DNA from: Rariloculus sp965263005
GTDB taxonomy: Bacteria > Pseudomonadota > Gammaproteobacteria > Steroidobacterales > Rariloculaceae
Length of the DNA stretch: 64,000 nucleotides
Assembly (NCBI RefSeq): GCF_965263005.1
Contig: NZ_OZ253579.1
Span: 3,596,001 to 3,660,000 of the forward strand
Direction of reading: 5' to 3'
Both the position numbers and the translations under genes were made by a program. Positions 25,776 through 34,222 of the stretch are shown here, one piece after another; positions within the stretch are counted from its first letter, which is position 1; each line of letters opens with the position of its first letter. Under the pieces are notes generated by a model. The model was not told the DNA's origin. It saw only the letters and a program-made list of their open reading frames with translations, and did not search any database.

Positions 25776-26906
25776 CTATTCGTTTTCGTTGATGTTGAAA
25801 ATTACCGCATCCTCGGTCGGTGCGCGGTAGACCTCCATGCCCGAGCTGCGTTTCGGAATCGGCAGACCATTGGCGATTGCCTCGGCGACTTGCCTTTCGT
25901 AGGCCCGTTCGCCGCTCAGGGAACCACCCACGGCGCTGTTGCCCTCGTGGCATGAGTATTCGTACACCTCGTAATTCGGCTGCGTTGTGATCATGACTCG
26001 ATAGGTGAACGGCGCCGTGAACGTCGCGGGATCGTCTATCGTCGCCAGCAGCTCGATCATGTCGGGATCGACACGAGTGTAGCGCTCCGTCAGCACGAGT
26101 TCCTCGCTGTGCGGGCCGCTCGCGCCGACGCTCGTCTTGTCGGTGAAATTTTTCGACACGACGACCAGCGTGTCGCCATCCCAATAGCCGCGGGCGTTAC
26201 CCAGATACTGCCGTATGTCCTCGCTCATGTGCGGGCTGTCGTCGAGCCTGATGGTTCGCGTGTCGTGAATCATCTCGTAAGTGATCGAGACTTCGTTCGG
26301 GCTCTGCGCGATCCGTATGCCGTTGCCGTATATCGATGGCAGCGCCGAGCCGAAGATTCCGCGCGTGATACAGCGGTCGTAGAACGAGAAATCCTCGAAA
26401 GAATCGAACGGTCCCGGGCCAAAGGTGCTGCCTCTGGGCTCGGCCGCTCTCGCCTTGCCGGCCTCCGTCATCTCGGGAATCCGTCCGTTCGGCGGATCGA
26501 CGACGAGCGACGAATAGCCGAAAGTGCGGATTCCCCACTCATTGCGCAGAAACGTCTCGGTGTTTTCCGCCCGGTCGCGGCCGCCCTGATCGCGGCTCGC
26601 GCGCTCGTGGAACTCTTCCTCGGTCAGGGATTCCCGCGTTCCGAAGCTCTCGGGCCGTACCCTCGGGATGCCGCGCATGTCATCGACGCTCCAGACGCCC
26701 TCGAGAGCAGGGTCTCCCCAAGATGTGCGCGGCGCCTTCCAGTCCGGATCCGCGACGGCCGCGGCCGTCGACTCGGCGGGTATCGATCTGAGCTCGGTCG
26801 GCGTCGCGCCGGGGCCGGCGCCGATTCCCTGGGACAGCGCACACAGCGGGACGAGCACAGCGCCGAGCACAGCGGGAATACGGATCGCCTTGACTTGGTG
26901 GAACAT
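25776..26906 (-). CDS. Secreted protein of unknown function, related to the gene at 38.2-39.2 kb
   Basis: A 376-residue exported protein (signal peptide up to about residue 27). The start at 26906 is chosen over a GTG three codons upstream because GGAGAGG is then eight bases away. After TSWGDPALEGVWSVDDMRG comes a region GYWDGDTLVVVSKNFTDKTS with LVLTERYTRVDPDMIEL, which matches the pattern WEGDVLVVDT plus a polar stretch and then VERYEIMDDDRTLSI in the protein at 38217-39218. The two therefore share a C-terminal domain. Such genes are common beside amidohydrolases in environmental proteobacteria and Acidobacteria; function unknown. Confidence 0.75.
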   Translation of the reverse strand: MFHQVKAIRIPAVLGAVLVPLCALSQGIGAGPGATPTELRSIPAESTAAAVADPDWKAPRTSWGDPALEGVWSVDDMRGIPRVRPESFGTRESLTEEEFHERASRDQGGRDRAENTETFLRNEWGIRTFGYSSLVVDPPNGRIPEMTEAGKARAAEPRGSTFGPGPFDSFEDFSFYDRCITRGIFGSALPSIYGNGIRIAQSPNEVSITYEMIHDTRTIRLDDSPHMSEDIRQYLGNARGYWDGDTLVVVSKNFTDKTSVGASGPHSEELVLTERYTRVDPDMIELLATIDDPATFTAPFTYRVMITTQPNYEVYEYSCHEGNSAVGGSLSGERAYERQVAEAIANGLPIPKRSSGMEVYRAPTEDAVIFNINENE

Positions 26907-27022
26907 GGCGAGCACCTCTCCGCCGCTGATTCACACACGTAGCATAGGGTATTCGCGGAGCGTTCTCTACCGTGATCCCGGCCTCATGATCCCCGCTCCG
27001 CGGCGAGCCGGACGGCGCGCCG

Positions 27023-28153
27023 CTACTGATCGAGCCGGCGGAATTTCTGCGTGCGCTGGCCGGTGTTTACCTCGGTCGTGTAGAGATTGCCCTGGGAATC
27101 TATCGCGATGTCGTGGACGACGTGGAACTGTCCGGCAGAGCGGCCCGGCCGGCCGAGACGCGCCTGCGTGACGCCCGACGTCCTGTCGATAATCCTGAGC
27201 TCGTTGTTCGTCCCGTCGACCATGAAAACGTGGGACTGGGCAGCGTCGTTCGACAGTACCAGATCGGACACCGCGCCGCTCAGCAGCGTGTCGCGCTCGA
27301 AAAAGAACTCCGAGACGAACGTACCGTCCGTCTCGAAGACCTGATAGCGGTTGTTGGCCCGGTCACAGACGTAGACGAGCCCATCGCTGGAAACGCGAAC
27401 GCAGTGCACGGGGCTCGCGAACTGATCCGACGGCGCGTTGGCCGGATCGTAGGGCGGCATGGGGTCGTCTTCAGGCCGGTTGCCGTAGGCACCCCAGTGC
27501 CGCTTGTACTCGCCCGTATCGGCGTCGAAGACGACCACGCGCCGATTGCCGTATCCGTCTGCGACATAAAGTTCGCGCGCGGCCGCGTCGACGACGAGGT
27601 CCGCCGGGCGGCCGAGGTTCTGCGTATCGTTGCTGCCCGCGTTTGCGTCGGCGGCCCCGATCTGCATGACGAATTCGCCGTCCGTCGTGAACTTGAGGAT
27701 CTGGTTGTCGCCTTCGCCGTTGCCGGCGAGCCAGACAAAACCTTCCGCGACGTGGATGCCGTGCTCGGAGCGGGGCCGGTCGTATCCGTCACCGGGTCCG
27801 CCCCAGGCGCGCAGCACATTGCCGCTCAAATCGAACTCGAGCACGGGCGGCGCTGCGAAGCAGCACTTGCTGAGCGGCGGATCCTGGCTCGCGCCAAGCT
27901 CGCGCTCGCTCAGCGATCCCGGCCGGTGGACGATCCAGATATGGTCGTTGGAATCGACGTGCACGCCAGCGACCTGGCCCAGGGTCCAGTCGTTCGGCAG
28001 CGGCTTCGGCCAGAACGGGTCGACGACGAATCTCGGCAGCTCCGCCGCCGCGTCGAGCGCCGGGACGGAGACCTGTGCAAGTGCCGGCGTTTGCAGCAAC
28101 GCGAGAAAGCCGATCGCAGCAGTCCCGCGCGCCAGTAGTGCCATCCGAGTCAT
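27023..28153 (-). CDS. Secreted NHL-repeat beta-propeller protein
   Basis: A 376-residue exported protein beginning MTRMALLARGTAAIGFLALL with cleavage after ALA. It carries about six NHL-type blades, for example GQVAGVHVDSNDHIWIVHR, GRPADLVVDAAARELYVADG and DQFASPVHCVRVSSDGLVYV. The fold resembles the lyase domain of peptidylglycine alpha-amidating enzymes, but no catalytic assignment is justified. The ATG at 28153 follows GGGAGGGCAGC; a longer frame upstream lacks a binding site. Likely periplasmic or extracellular binding protein. Confidence 0.82.
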   Translation of the reverse strand: MTRMALLARGTAAIGFLALLQTPALAQVSVPALDAAAELPRFVVDPFWPKPLPNDWTLGQVAGVHVDSNDHIWIVHRPGSLSERELGASQDPPLSKCCFAAPPVLEFDLSGNVLRAWGGPGDGYDRPRSEHGIHVAEGFVWLAGNGEGDNQILKFTTDGEFVMQIGAADANAGSNDTQNLGRPADLVVDAAARELYVADGYGNRRVVVFDADTGEYKRHWGAYGNRPEDDPMPPYDPANAPSDQFASPVHCVRVSSDGLVYVCDRANNRYQVFETDGTFVSEFFFERDTLLSGAVSDLVLSNDAAQSHVFMVDGTNNELRIIDRTSGVTQARLGRPGRSAGQFHVVHDIAIDSQGNLYTTEVNTGQRTQKFRRLDQ

Positions 28154-28297
28154 GCTGCCCTCCCCCGTTCGACCGGCCGATAATGATACCGCGACGCAAG
28201 CCATGTTTACGGTATCCCAGTGTCAGATTCCCATACATCATCGCCGTCATGCACCCAAGGTAGGCGGCGCATGCCCAAAAAGAGCTCGCTGCCCCTC

Positions 28298-28326
28298 TTG
28301 TATTTCAGTATCTATTTTTGATACTG
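28298..28326 (+). promoter_or_regulatory. HicAB promoter overlapping a palindromic operator
   Basis: CAGTATC (28306-28312) and GATACTG (28320-28326) form a perfect 7-bp inverted repeat around TATTTTT, ending 8 bases before the hicA start. TTGTAT (28298) and GATACT (28320) are spaced 16 bp and can serve as -35 and -10. A HicB ribbon-helix-helix dimer binding here would autorepress the operon. Confidence 0.6.
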
Positions 28327-28334
28327 TTTAACCC

Positions 28335-28589
28335 GTGAAGAGTCGGCAGCGCACCACGCTTGGCAAGCTTTTTCGTGACCCAATCTCAACGAATGTCAGA
28401 TGGTCGGATATCGAGAGTTTGGTGATGCACGCAGGAGGAAGCATCACGGAGGGACGCGGATCGCGAGTCCGGTTCGAGCTCAATGGAATTCGCGCCAACT
28501 TTCACCGGCCACATCCAGGAAATGAAGCCAAGCGGTACCAGGTGCGCGATCTTCGGGATTTCTTCAAGGCAGCGGGAGTTTCACCATGA
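28335..28589 (+). CDS. hicA: HicA-family mRNA interferase toxin
   Basis: An 84-residue double-stranded-RNA-binding-like toxin that cleaves mRNA. Recognisable features are RWSDIESLVMHAGGSITEGR, GSRVRFELNG and the catalytic-histidine segment NFHRPHPG. The GTG start gives the usual length and follows the palindromic operator. Its TGA overlaps the ATG of the antitoxin (ATGA), so the pair is co-translated. Order toxin-first is usual for hicAB. Confidence 0.92.
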   Translation: MKSRQRTTLGKLFRDPISTNVRWSDIESLVMHAGGSITEGRGSRVRFELNGIRANFHRPHPGNEAKRYQVRDLRDFFKAAGVSP

Positions 28590-28921
28590 GGTATAAGGGC
28601 TACGAGGCGCTTGTTTCCTTCGATGAGGATGACCGGATCCTGCATGGCCGCGTGTTGAATACGCGGGATGTCATTTCCTTTGAAGCGGACACCTCGGACA
28701 ACATCGAACAGGCTTTCCGCGACGCGATCGACGACTATCTTGAGCAATGCACGGAATCCGGTCGCGAACCGGACAAATCGTTTTCGGGTAAGCTCATTCT
28801 CCGCATTGATCCACGTCTGCATCGTGACGTTTACCTGGAAGCTGCGCGTAACGGAACAAGTCTGAACACATGGATCGCCGAGTCACTCAGGAACAGGGTG
28901 GCGGCGGACCGATCCCCCTAG
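28586..28921 (+). CDS. hicB: HicB-family antitoxin with ribbon-helix-helix DNA-binding domain
   Basis: A 111-residue antitoxin. The N-terminal part (YKGYEALVSFDEDDRILHGR) is the partially degraded RNase-H-like HicB fold that blocks HicA. The C-terminal KLILRIDPRLHRDVYLEAAR with GTSLNTWIAESL is a ribbon-helix-helix that should bind the upstream palindrome. The TAG stop at 28919-28921 interlocks with the TAG of the convergent hydrolase within one CTAG. Confidence 0.92.
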   Translation: MRYKGYEALVSFDEDDRILHGRVLNTRDVISFEADTSDNIEQAFRDAIDDYLEQCTESGREPDKSFSGKLILRIDPRLHRDVYLEAARNGTSLNTWIAESLRNRVAADRSP

Positions 28922-29718
28922 CGCACCGGCGCCTCGTCGAGGCGTACGATCCAGTCCCGGGTCGCGGCGCTCGCCGCGGGATAGCGGTCGATGACGAGGG
29001 GATCGTGGCCGGGGACGATGTGATCGCGCGAGCTCGCCAGCCGCCGCAGCGTCTCGTAGCCATCGAGGAGTTCCGCGAGGTTGTAGAGAATCGGAAAGGC
29101 GCGGCCCTCCTCCATGTGCGCGTACAAATGGCTCGCATCGGAAGCCAGCACCACCCAGCCCCTGGCGGTTCGCACTCGCACGGCTTGCAGCCCTTTCGTG
29201 TGACCGCCGATCCGGTGGACCGTGACCCCGGGGGCGATTTCTCCTGCACCGTCGTGAAACTGCACGCGGCCCGCGAACACGCGGTGCACCATACGGGCCA
29301 CGTCGTCGGCCGCGAACGCCTTGTTGATTTCCGGATGGCACATGCAGCGGCCCGACGCGTACTGCATTTCGTCGTCCTGCAGATGGTAGCGGGCATTCTC
29401 GAACAGCTCGTCGTTGCCGGCATGATCGTAGTGCATGTGCGTGATGATCACGTCGCGCACGTCCTGCCGCCGAATGCCGGCTGCATCGAGACCTTCCTCG
29501 ACGGGATGCGTGATCGTGCGGCCGCGCTTTGCGGCGGCCGCGGCGCCGAATCCCGTATCTACGACGATCGTGCGGTCGTCGCCGACGACGGCCCAGACGT
29601 AGTAATCCAAGGGCATGAGCGAGTCGTCGTGCGGGTCGCCGTCAATGAAATTCTCAGAAGCTCTGCGTGGGTGCTCGGCATACTTGATCGCGTAGACCTC
29701 ATAGTTCGATTCGCTCAT
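28918..29718 (-). CDS. Metallo-beta-lactamase-fold hydrolase, N-acyl homoserine lactonase-like
   Basis: A 266-residue cytoplasmic binuclear zinc hydrolase. The metal motif THMHYDHAGN, the downstream IGGHTKG, the aspartate in VLASDASH and the histidine in VPGHDP complete the set. Spacing and the N-terminal AIKYAEH segment fit the AHL-lactonase (AttM/AiiA-like) group, so a lactone is a reasonable substrate but not proven. No signal peptide. A palindromic element lies 21 bp upstream of the start. The stop shares CTAG with hicB on the other strand. Confidence 0.85.
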   Translation of the reverse strand: MSESNYEVYAIKYAEHPRRASENFIDGDPHDDSLMPLDYYVWAVVGDDRTIVVDTGFGAAAAAKRGRTITHPVEEGLDAAGIRRQDVRDVIITHMHYDHAGNDELFENARYHLQDDEMQYASGRCMCHPEINKAFAADDVARMVHRVFAGRVQFHDGAGEIAPGVTVHRIGGHTKGLQAVRVRTARGWVVLASDASHLYAHMEEGRAFPILYNLAELLDGYETLRRLASSRDHIVPGHDPLVIDRYPAASAATRDWIVRLDEAPVR

Positions 29719-29739
29719 CGGTCGCTCCGTCTTCGCTCC

Positions 29740-29906
29740 CTAGGAGCCTGCGCCGTAGGAAATCACGGCTGCAAATCCGCTCTCATCCCAAGCTTCCGCC
29801 CCTCATTTTGGTTGAATATGACCCGATATTCGCCTCAAATGAGGGGCGAAATCCAGGGCGATATCAAATTTTCGCTATCGCGATTTCCTACGGCGCAGGC
29901 TCCTGG
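29740..29906. repeat. Second type of palindromic element (167 bp)
   Basis: Left arm 29740-29764 starts CTAGGAGCCTGCGCCGTAGG and is matched by its complement at 29882-29906 with one mismatch in 25. Inside is a second perfect pair, CGCCCCTCATTT and AAATGAGGGGCG, around the apex GAATATGACCCGATATTC. Apex and outer tetranucleotide resemble those of the 166-bp family although the arms differ. It shares its last CTGG with the first CTGG of element copy 5. Confidence 0.9.
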
Positions 29907-30068
29907 CAGCCCGTGGCAAAAGCCCCGCTGCATTCGACCGGCGATGCATCCCGCCTGAGCTGCGTTGCTCGTCGCTCGAATATGTCCAATATTCTCGTTC
30001 CTCGCGCCTTGTCAGGCGGGCGCCTCGCCGGTCTCGGTGCCGCGCGGGGATTTGCCACGGGCTGCTAG
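29903..30068. repeat. Palindromic CTAG element, copy 5 (166 bp)
   Basis: Full copy from CTGG (29903-29906) to CTAG (30065-30068). The TAG on the minus strand is the stop of the aldehyde dehydrogenase. It belongs to a subfamily in which the inner arms are CCCGCCTGA and TCAGGCGGG, still complementary but different from copies 2-4. Apex GAATATGTCCAATATTC. Confidence 0.92.
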
Positions 30069-31543
30069 CGCTGGATGAACGGGTTCGGTGTTTCGCCGCT
30101 CGTATCGATCCAGACGCTTTTCTCCTGCACGTACTCGCGGATCGCGGACAAGCCGCTTTCGCGGCCGAAGCCCGAGCGTTTGTAGCCGCCGAACGGCGAC
30201 ATATAGCTCGAGGCCCGGTAGGTATTGATCCAGACCGTGCCGACCTCGAGCCTGCGCGCCATCGTCAGGCAACGCCCGATGTCGGCCGTCCACACACCCG
30301 CCGCGAGACCGTAGACCGTGCCGTTGGCGATCTCGACCGCCTCGTCGTCGTCTTCGAACGGGATGATGCCCAGTACGGGACCGAACACTTCCTCCTGAGC
30401 GATCCTCATCCCCGGCTCGACGTCGACGAAGATCGTAGGCTCGATGAACCAGCCATCGCCGCATTCGGGCCGCTCGGAGGGACCGCCGCCGAGCACGCAC
30501 TTCGCGCCTTCGTTCCTGGCGATCTCGAGGTAGTCGAGGATCTTCGCGAATTGAGGCCGGGTCGTGATCGGGCCGATCTGCGTGTTCGGATCGAGCGGAT
30601 CGCCCATTCTCGCGGTTTTCGCAAGCTCGACGAAACGCGCGACGAACTCGTCGAGAATCGAACGCTGGATCAACGCGCGCGAGCCGGCCACGCACGTCTG
30701 CCCCGTGGCAGCGAAGATGCCCGATACGACGCCCTTGAGCGCATTGTCGAGATCGGCGTCCTCGAACACGATGTTCGCCGACTTGCCGCCGAGTTCCATC
30801 GTCACGGGCTTGATCTGCTTCGCCGCGGTCTCGTAGACGCGCTGACCGGTCGCGTCTCCGCCCGTGAACGCGACTTTCGCGATGTCCTTGTGGCCGACGA
30901 GCGCGTCGCCGATCTCATTACCGAACCCCGAGACGATATTGACGACGCCGGGTGGGAAACCGGCCTCGGCGAACAGCTTGCCGAACTCGAGCGCCGACAC
31001 GGACGCGTGCTCCGACGGCTTCCAGACGCAGGTGTTGCCCGCGGCAAGCGCCGGCGCGAGCTTCCACGTTCCGAGCATCAGCGGCGAGTTCCACGGCGTG
31101 AGCGCGGCGACCACGCCGAGCGGTTCCTCGATCGTGAAGTTGAACATGCCGGGCCGGTCGATCGGAATGACGCGGCCTTCGAGCTTGTCGGCAAGTCCGG
31201 CGTAATAGCGAAACCATTGCGGCAGGTAGCGCAGCTGCGCGCCCATCTCGGTGATCAGCTTGCCGTTGTCGCGCGTTTCGAGCTCGGCGAGCCCGTCGGC
31301 CCGCTCAGCGATCAGGTCCGCGACGCGGCCGAGCAGGACGCCGCGGTCAGTCGCGGACAGCTCACGCCAGCTTGAGTCCTCGAACGCCGCGCGCGCAGCA
31401 GCGACGGCAGCGCCGACGTCCTCGGGCGTCGCTCTGGGAACCAGCGCCCACGGCTTGCCGGTGAATGGGTTGAACGACTCGAACGTTTGGCCGGACCGCG
31501 AGTCGACCCACTCGCCGCCTATGAGCATTCGACAAATGCGCAT
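30065..31543 (-). CDS. Aldehyde dehydrogenase family protein
   Basis: A 492-residue NAD(P)-dependent aldehyde dehydrogenase. It shows TPWNSPLMLGTWKLAPALAA (cofactor loop), the general-base glutamate in MELGGKSAN, the nucleophile in GQTCVAGSR, and PFGGYKRSGFGRESG near the end. The ATG at 31543 leaves 7 bp to the CMD-family gene upstream, so the two form a unit that also follows the Liv importer genes. Substrate likely a semialdehyde from aromatic or branched-chain catabolism. Its TAG stop belongs to element copy 5. Confidence 0.93.
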   Translation of the reverse strand: MRICRMLIGGEWVDSRSGQTFESFNPFTGKPWALVPRATPEDVGAAVAAARAAFEDSSWRELSATDRGVLLGRVADLIAERADGLAELETRDNGKLITEMGAQLRYLPQWFRYYAGLADKLEGRVIPIDRPGMFNFTIEEPLGVVAALTPWNSPLMLGTWKLAPALAAGNTCVWKPSEHASVSALEFGKLFAEAGFPPGVVNIVSGFGNEIGDALVGHKDIAKVAFTGGDATGQRVYETAAKQIKPVTMELGGKSANIVFEDADLDNALKGVVSGIFAATGQTCVAGSRALIQRSILDEFVARFVELAKTARMGDPLDPNTQIGPITTRPQFAKILDYLEIARNEGAKCVLGGGPSERPECGDGWFIEPTIFVDVEPGMRIAQEEVFGPVLGIIPFEDDDEAVEIANGTVYGLAAGVWTADIGRCLTMARRLEVGTVWINTYRASSYMSPFGGYKRSGFGRESGLSAIREYVQEKSVWIDTSGETPNPFIQR

Positions 31544-31550
31544 GGCAAAC

Positions 31551-31931
31551 CTATTCCGCTTCGAGTTCCGCGAGCGCTTCTTTCGCAACACGGAAGGAAT
31601 CGACCGCGGCCGGGACGCCGCAGTAGATTGCGACCTGCAGCAGCACTTCGCGGATTTCCTCTTTCGAACAACCGTTACGAATGGCTCCCTTGACGTGCAG
31701 CTTGAGCTCGTGATTGCGGTTGAGTGAGCTGATCATCGCGATGTTGAGCAGGCTGCGAGTCTTCTTCGGCAGGCCGTCTCGGCCCCAGCACGCGCCCCAG
31801 CAATACTCGGTGACCAGCCTTTGCAGCGGCATGTTGAATTCGTCGGCCGCGGCGATCGATTTCTCAACGAACTCGGCGCCAAGCACCGACTTCCTGATTT
31901 CGAGGCCGCGTTCGAAAAGTTCATCATTCAT
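31551..31931 (-). CDS. Carboxymuconolactone decarboxylase (AhpD-like) family protein
   Basis: A 126-residue all-helical protein. It starts MNDELFERGLEIRKSVLG, with AGGAGA eight bases upstream, and contains TRSLLNIAMISSLNRNHELK and GCSKEEIREVLLQVAIYCG, matching gamma-carboxymuconolactone decarboxylases. It lacks the CxxC thiol motif of AhpD, so a peroxidase role is unlikely. A lactone decarboxylation in protocatechuate-type breakdown is possible. It is followed by aldehyde dehydrogenase 7 bp downstream. Confidence 0.85.
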   Translation of the reverse strand: MNDELFERGLEIRKSVLGAEFVEKSIAAADEFNMPLQRLVTEYCWGACWGRDGLPKKTRSLLNIAMISSLNRNHELKLHVKGAIRNGCSKEEIREVLLQVAIYCGVPAAVDSFRVAKEALAELEAE

Positions 31932-32021
31932 CGATTGGTTCTCCTGTCGAGTAATCACAAAATGGCTCAAGGACCGTGCGGTGCCGGGTTCGGCAGCGTC
32001 GCACCGGTCGGGGATTGTGAG

Positions 32022-33245
32022 TCAGCGACCCGGCCAGACCAGCTCGGCGACGGCCGCGTGCGGTGGATATACGGTTTTCGGCACGCCGTCCTGCCACTGA
32101 ACGACGAGGAGCTCGGCGTCGATCCGCCGGCCGAATTCGTCGAAGCGGATCCTGCCTCCCGGAAACAGCCGCGCCGGCCCGTCGGTCACGTCCATCGATC
32201 GAATCGCGTCGGCGACAGCGTTGCGGTCGGTAATGCCCGCTTGCTCGAGCGCCGCCTTGAATATCCAGATATGGCCGTAGGTGCACAGCGGATTCTGTGT
32301 AATCCAGGGTTCTCCACTGCGCTCGATGTATTCCTCGACGATCTCGTCCTGGCCCGCGACGGCCCAATTGGCGACGGTCGTCATCACGCCTTCGAGCAGG
32401 GCGGGGGTCATGTTCGCGGCAAGATCCGGATCGCCCATCGCCGCGCCGTTCGACACGGTCGGCAGGCGCCCCTGCCCGAGGCCGAATTCGTTCATCTTCT
32501 CAAGCAGCAGCTTGCTGTCGGAGATCGCGGTCGGCAGGAGCAGCAGGAGTTCCGGCCGCGTCGCGCGCACGCGCTGGATCAGCGGCGTCGCGTTCGCGAG
32601 CGGGGGCGTGAAGGTTTCGTCGACGACGAGCTCAAGGTCAAGCGCGTCCAGCGTATCGCCTTCCTGGATCGGTTTGACAAAGGCCACTGACGCGGCGGTG
32701 CTATCCATCACGATCCCGATGCGTTCGGGTTTACGGCCCGACGAGCGCTCGGCCAGGTCCACGAGCAGCGGCAAGGCATCCTCGGCCTGGCGCACGCCGG
32801 TCGGCGAAGTCTGGAAGATATAGTTGAAACCTCGTCCCGTGATGAGGTCCGAATACGAGAGCGTCACCATCGGCAGCTCGGCCCGCTCGGTCACCTCCGA
32901 TATCGCAAGCGTGAACGAGCTGAGATACGCGCCCGTGACGCCGATGAGGTCCGGCTCCTCCGCGACCATGCGCTGGGCCGCGTTCTTGGCGCGCTCGACG
33001 CTGTCGCCCGTATCGAAGACGACAAGCTCGAGCGGCGCCCCGCCGAGCGACTCGATACCTCCCGCGGCGTTGATGTGTTCGACCGCCATTTCCGCGCCGA
33101 TGCGCATGACCTGGCCCTGCCGGGCCCAGGGTCCCGACAGCGGCACGATGACGCCGATCTTGACGGCGTCCTGGGCCCGAGCGCCCGTGCCGGTCATCAC
33201 GAGCGCGACAAGGAGCAAAGCACCATGGATAAGGTTGTTCTTCAT
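32022..33245 (-). CDS. Branched-chain-type ABC transporter substrate-binding protein
   Basis: A 407-residue periplasmic receptor (Peripla_BP_6). Signal peptide MKNNLIHGALLLVALVMTG ending ARA-QD; then KIGVIVPLSGPWARQGQVM, AVEHINAAGG and a long closing lobe. The ATG at 33245 is only 3 bp from the end of element copy 6, leaving no recognisable ribosome binding site of its own. It lies downstream of livF, livMG and livH on the same strand, so this is the receptor of that importer. Ligand not deducible; neighbours suggest an aromatic or short acid. Confidence 0.9.
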   Translation of the reverse strand: MKNNLIHGALLLVALVMTGTGARAQDAVKIGVIVPLSGPWARQGQVMRIGAEMAVEHINAAGGIESLGGAPLELVVFDTGDSVERAKNAAQRMVAEEPDLIGVTGAYLSSFTLAISEVTERAELPMVTLSYSDLITGRGFNYIFQTSPTGVRQAEDALPLLVDLAERSSGRKPERIGIVMDSTAASVAFVKPIQEGDTLDALDLELVVDETFTPPLANATPLIQRVRATRPELLLLLPTAISDSKLLLEKMNEFGLGQGRLPTVSNGAAMGDPDLAANMTPALLEGVMTTVANWAVAGQDEIVEEYIERSGEPWITQNPLCTYGHIWIFKAALEQAGITDRNAVADAIRSMDVTDGPARLFPGGRIRFDEFGRRIDAELLVVQWQDGVPKTVYPPHAAVAELVWPGR

Positions 33246-33248
33246 TGT

Positions 33249-33446
33249 CTGGCAGCCCGTGGTAAAACCCCACTGCATGGGGCGTAAGAACGCCTCGCCG
33301 AAGACGGCTGATCAACCGGCGATGCATCCCGCCTGAGCTGCGTGGCTCGTCGCCCGAATATATTCAATATTCTCACTCCTTGCGCCTTGTCAGGCGGGTG
33401 CCTCGCCAGTCTCGGTGCGACGCGGGGTTTTACCACGGGCTGCTGG
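33249..33446. repeat. Palindromic CTAG element, copy 6 (198 bp, with internal insertion)
   Basis: Both ends are CTGG (33249-33252 and 33443-33446). The outer arms read CCCGTGGTAAAACCCC and its exact complement, unlike the GTGGCAAAAGTCCC of other copies, so both arms changed together. Inner arms are CCCGCCTGA and TCAGGCGGG as in copy 5. About 32 extra bases lie in the left arm. It separates livF from the binding-protein gene. Confidence 0.9.
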
Positions 33447-33514
33447 CGCGACCTCGCGGCTCTGCCTACGCACTGCGAACCGCCGCCAAGCATAACGTTG
33501 CGCGCGGGCAGCGG

Positions 33515-34222
33515 CTACATGCCGAGATAGGCAGCGCGGATACGGTCGTCGTGCCGCAGCGTTTCGTGGTCGCCTTCGAGGATGACACGGCCCGTCTCGA
33601 GCACGTAAGCCCGATGCGCGAAATGCAGCGCTTCGGCGACGCGCTGCTCGACCAGCAGGACGCTGAGCTTCGTCGTGCGATGGATCTCGACGATGCGCTC
33701 GAAGATCGCGTCGGCCACGGCCGGCGCGAGACCCATCGACGGCTCATCGAGCATGAGCAACCGGGGTGCCGAGGCGAGGCCGCGTCCGATCGCGAGCATC
33801 TGCTGCTCACCGCCGGACAGCGTGCCGGCGAGCTGCCCGCCGCGTTCGGCCAACACGGGAAACCAGGCATGTATCCTGTCAAGATTATGCTGCCAGGCGC
33901 CTCGGCCGGCCGCGGTGTATGCACCCATTTCCAGGTTCTCGCTGACCGTGAGCGACGGGAAGACCTGCCGCCCCTCCGGCACGTGCGCGATGCCCAGATG
34001 CGGGCGTCCGGACGGCGCGACGGCAAGCAGGTCCCGCGCCGCGAATCGAACGGTCCCGCCAGTGGCCGGCACGATGCCCGAAATCGCGTTGAACAGTGTC
34101 GTCTTGCCGGCCCCGTTCGGCCCGACGACGGCGACGAGCTCGCCGCTTTTGACCGTGAGCGACACACCCCTGAGCACGGGCGTCCCGCCGTAGCCAACGC
34201 GAAGGTTGTTGATCTCAAGCAC
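33515..34222 (-). CDS. livF: Branched-chain-type ABC transporter ATPase, LivF-like
   Basis: A 235-residue ATPase. Walker A GPNGAGKTT at about 34-42, Q-loop region VPEGRQVFPSLTV, signature LSGGEQQ and Walker B LLMLDEPSMGLAP are all canonical. It overlaps the fused livMG gene by 8 bp, so they are translationally coupled. It works in the inner-membrane importer with LivH, LivMG and the receptor 270 bp further on. Confidence 0.94.
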   Translation of the reverse strand: MLEINNLRVGYGGTPVLRGVSLTVKSGELVAVVGPNGAGKTTLFNAISGIVPATGGTVRFAARDLLAVAPSGRPHLGIAHVPEGRQVFPSLTVSENLEMGAYTAAGRGAWQHNLDRIHAWFPVLAERGGQLAGTLSGGEQQMLAIGRGLASAPRLLMLDEPSMGLAPAVADAIFERIVEIHRTTKLSVLLVEQRVAEALHFAHRAYVLETGRVILEGDHETLRHDDRIRAAYLGM

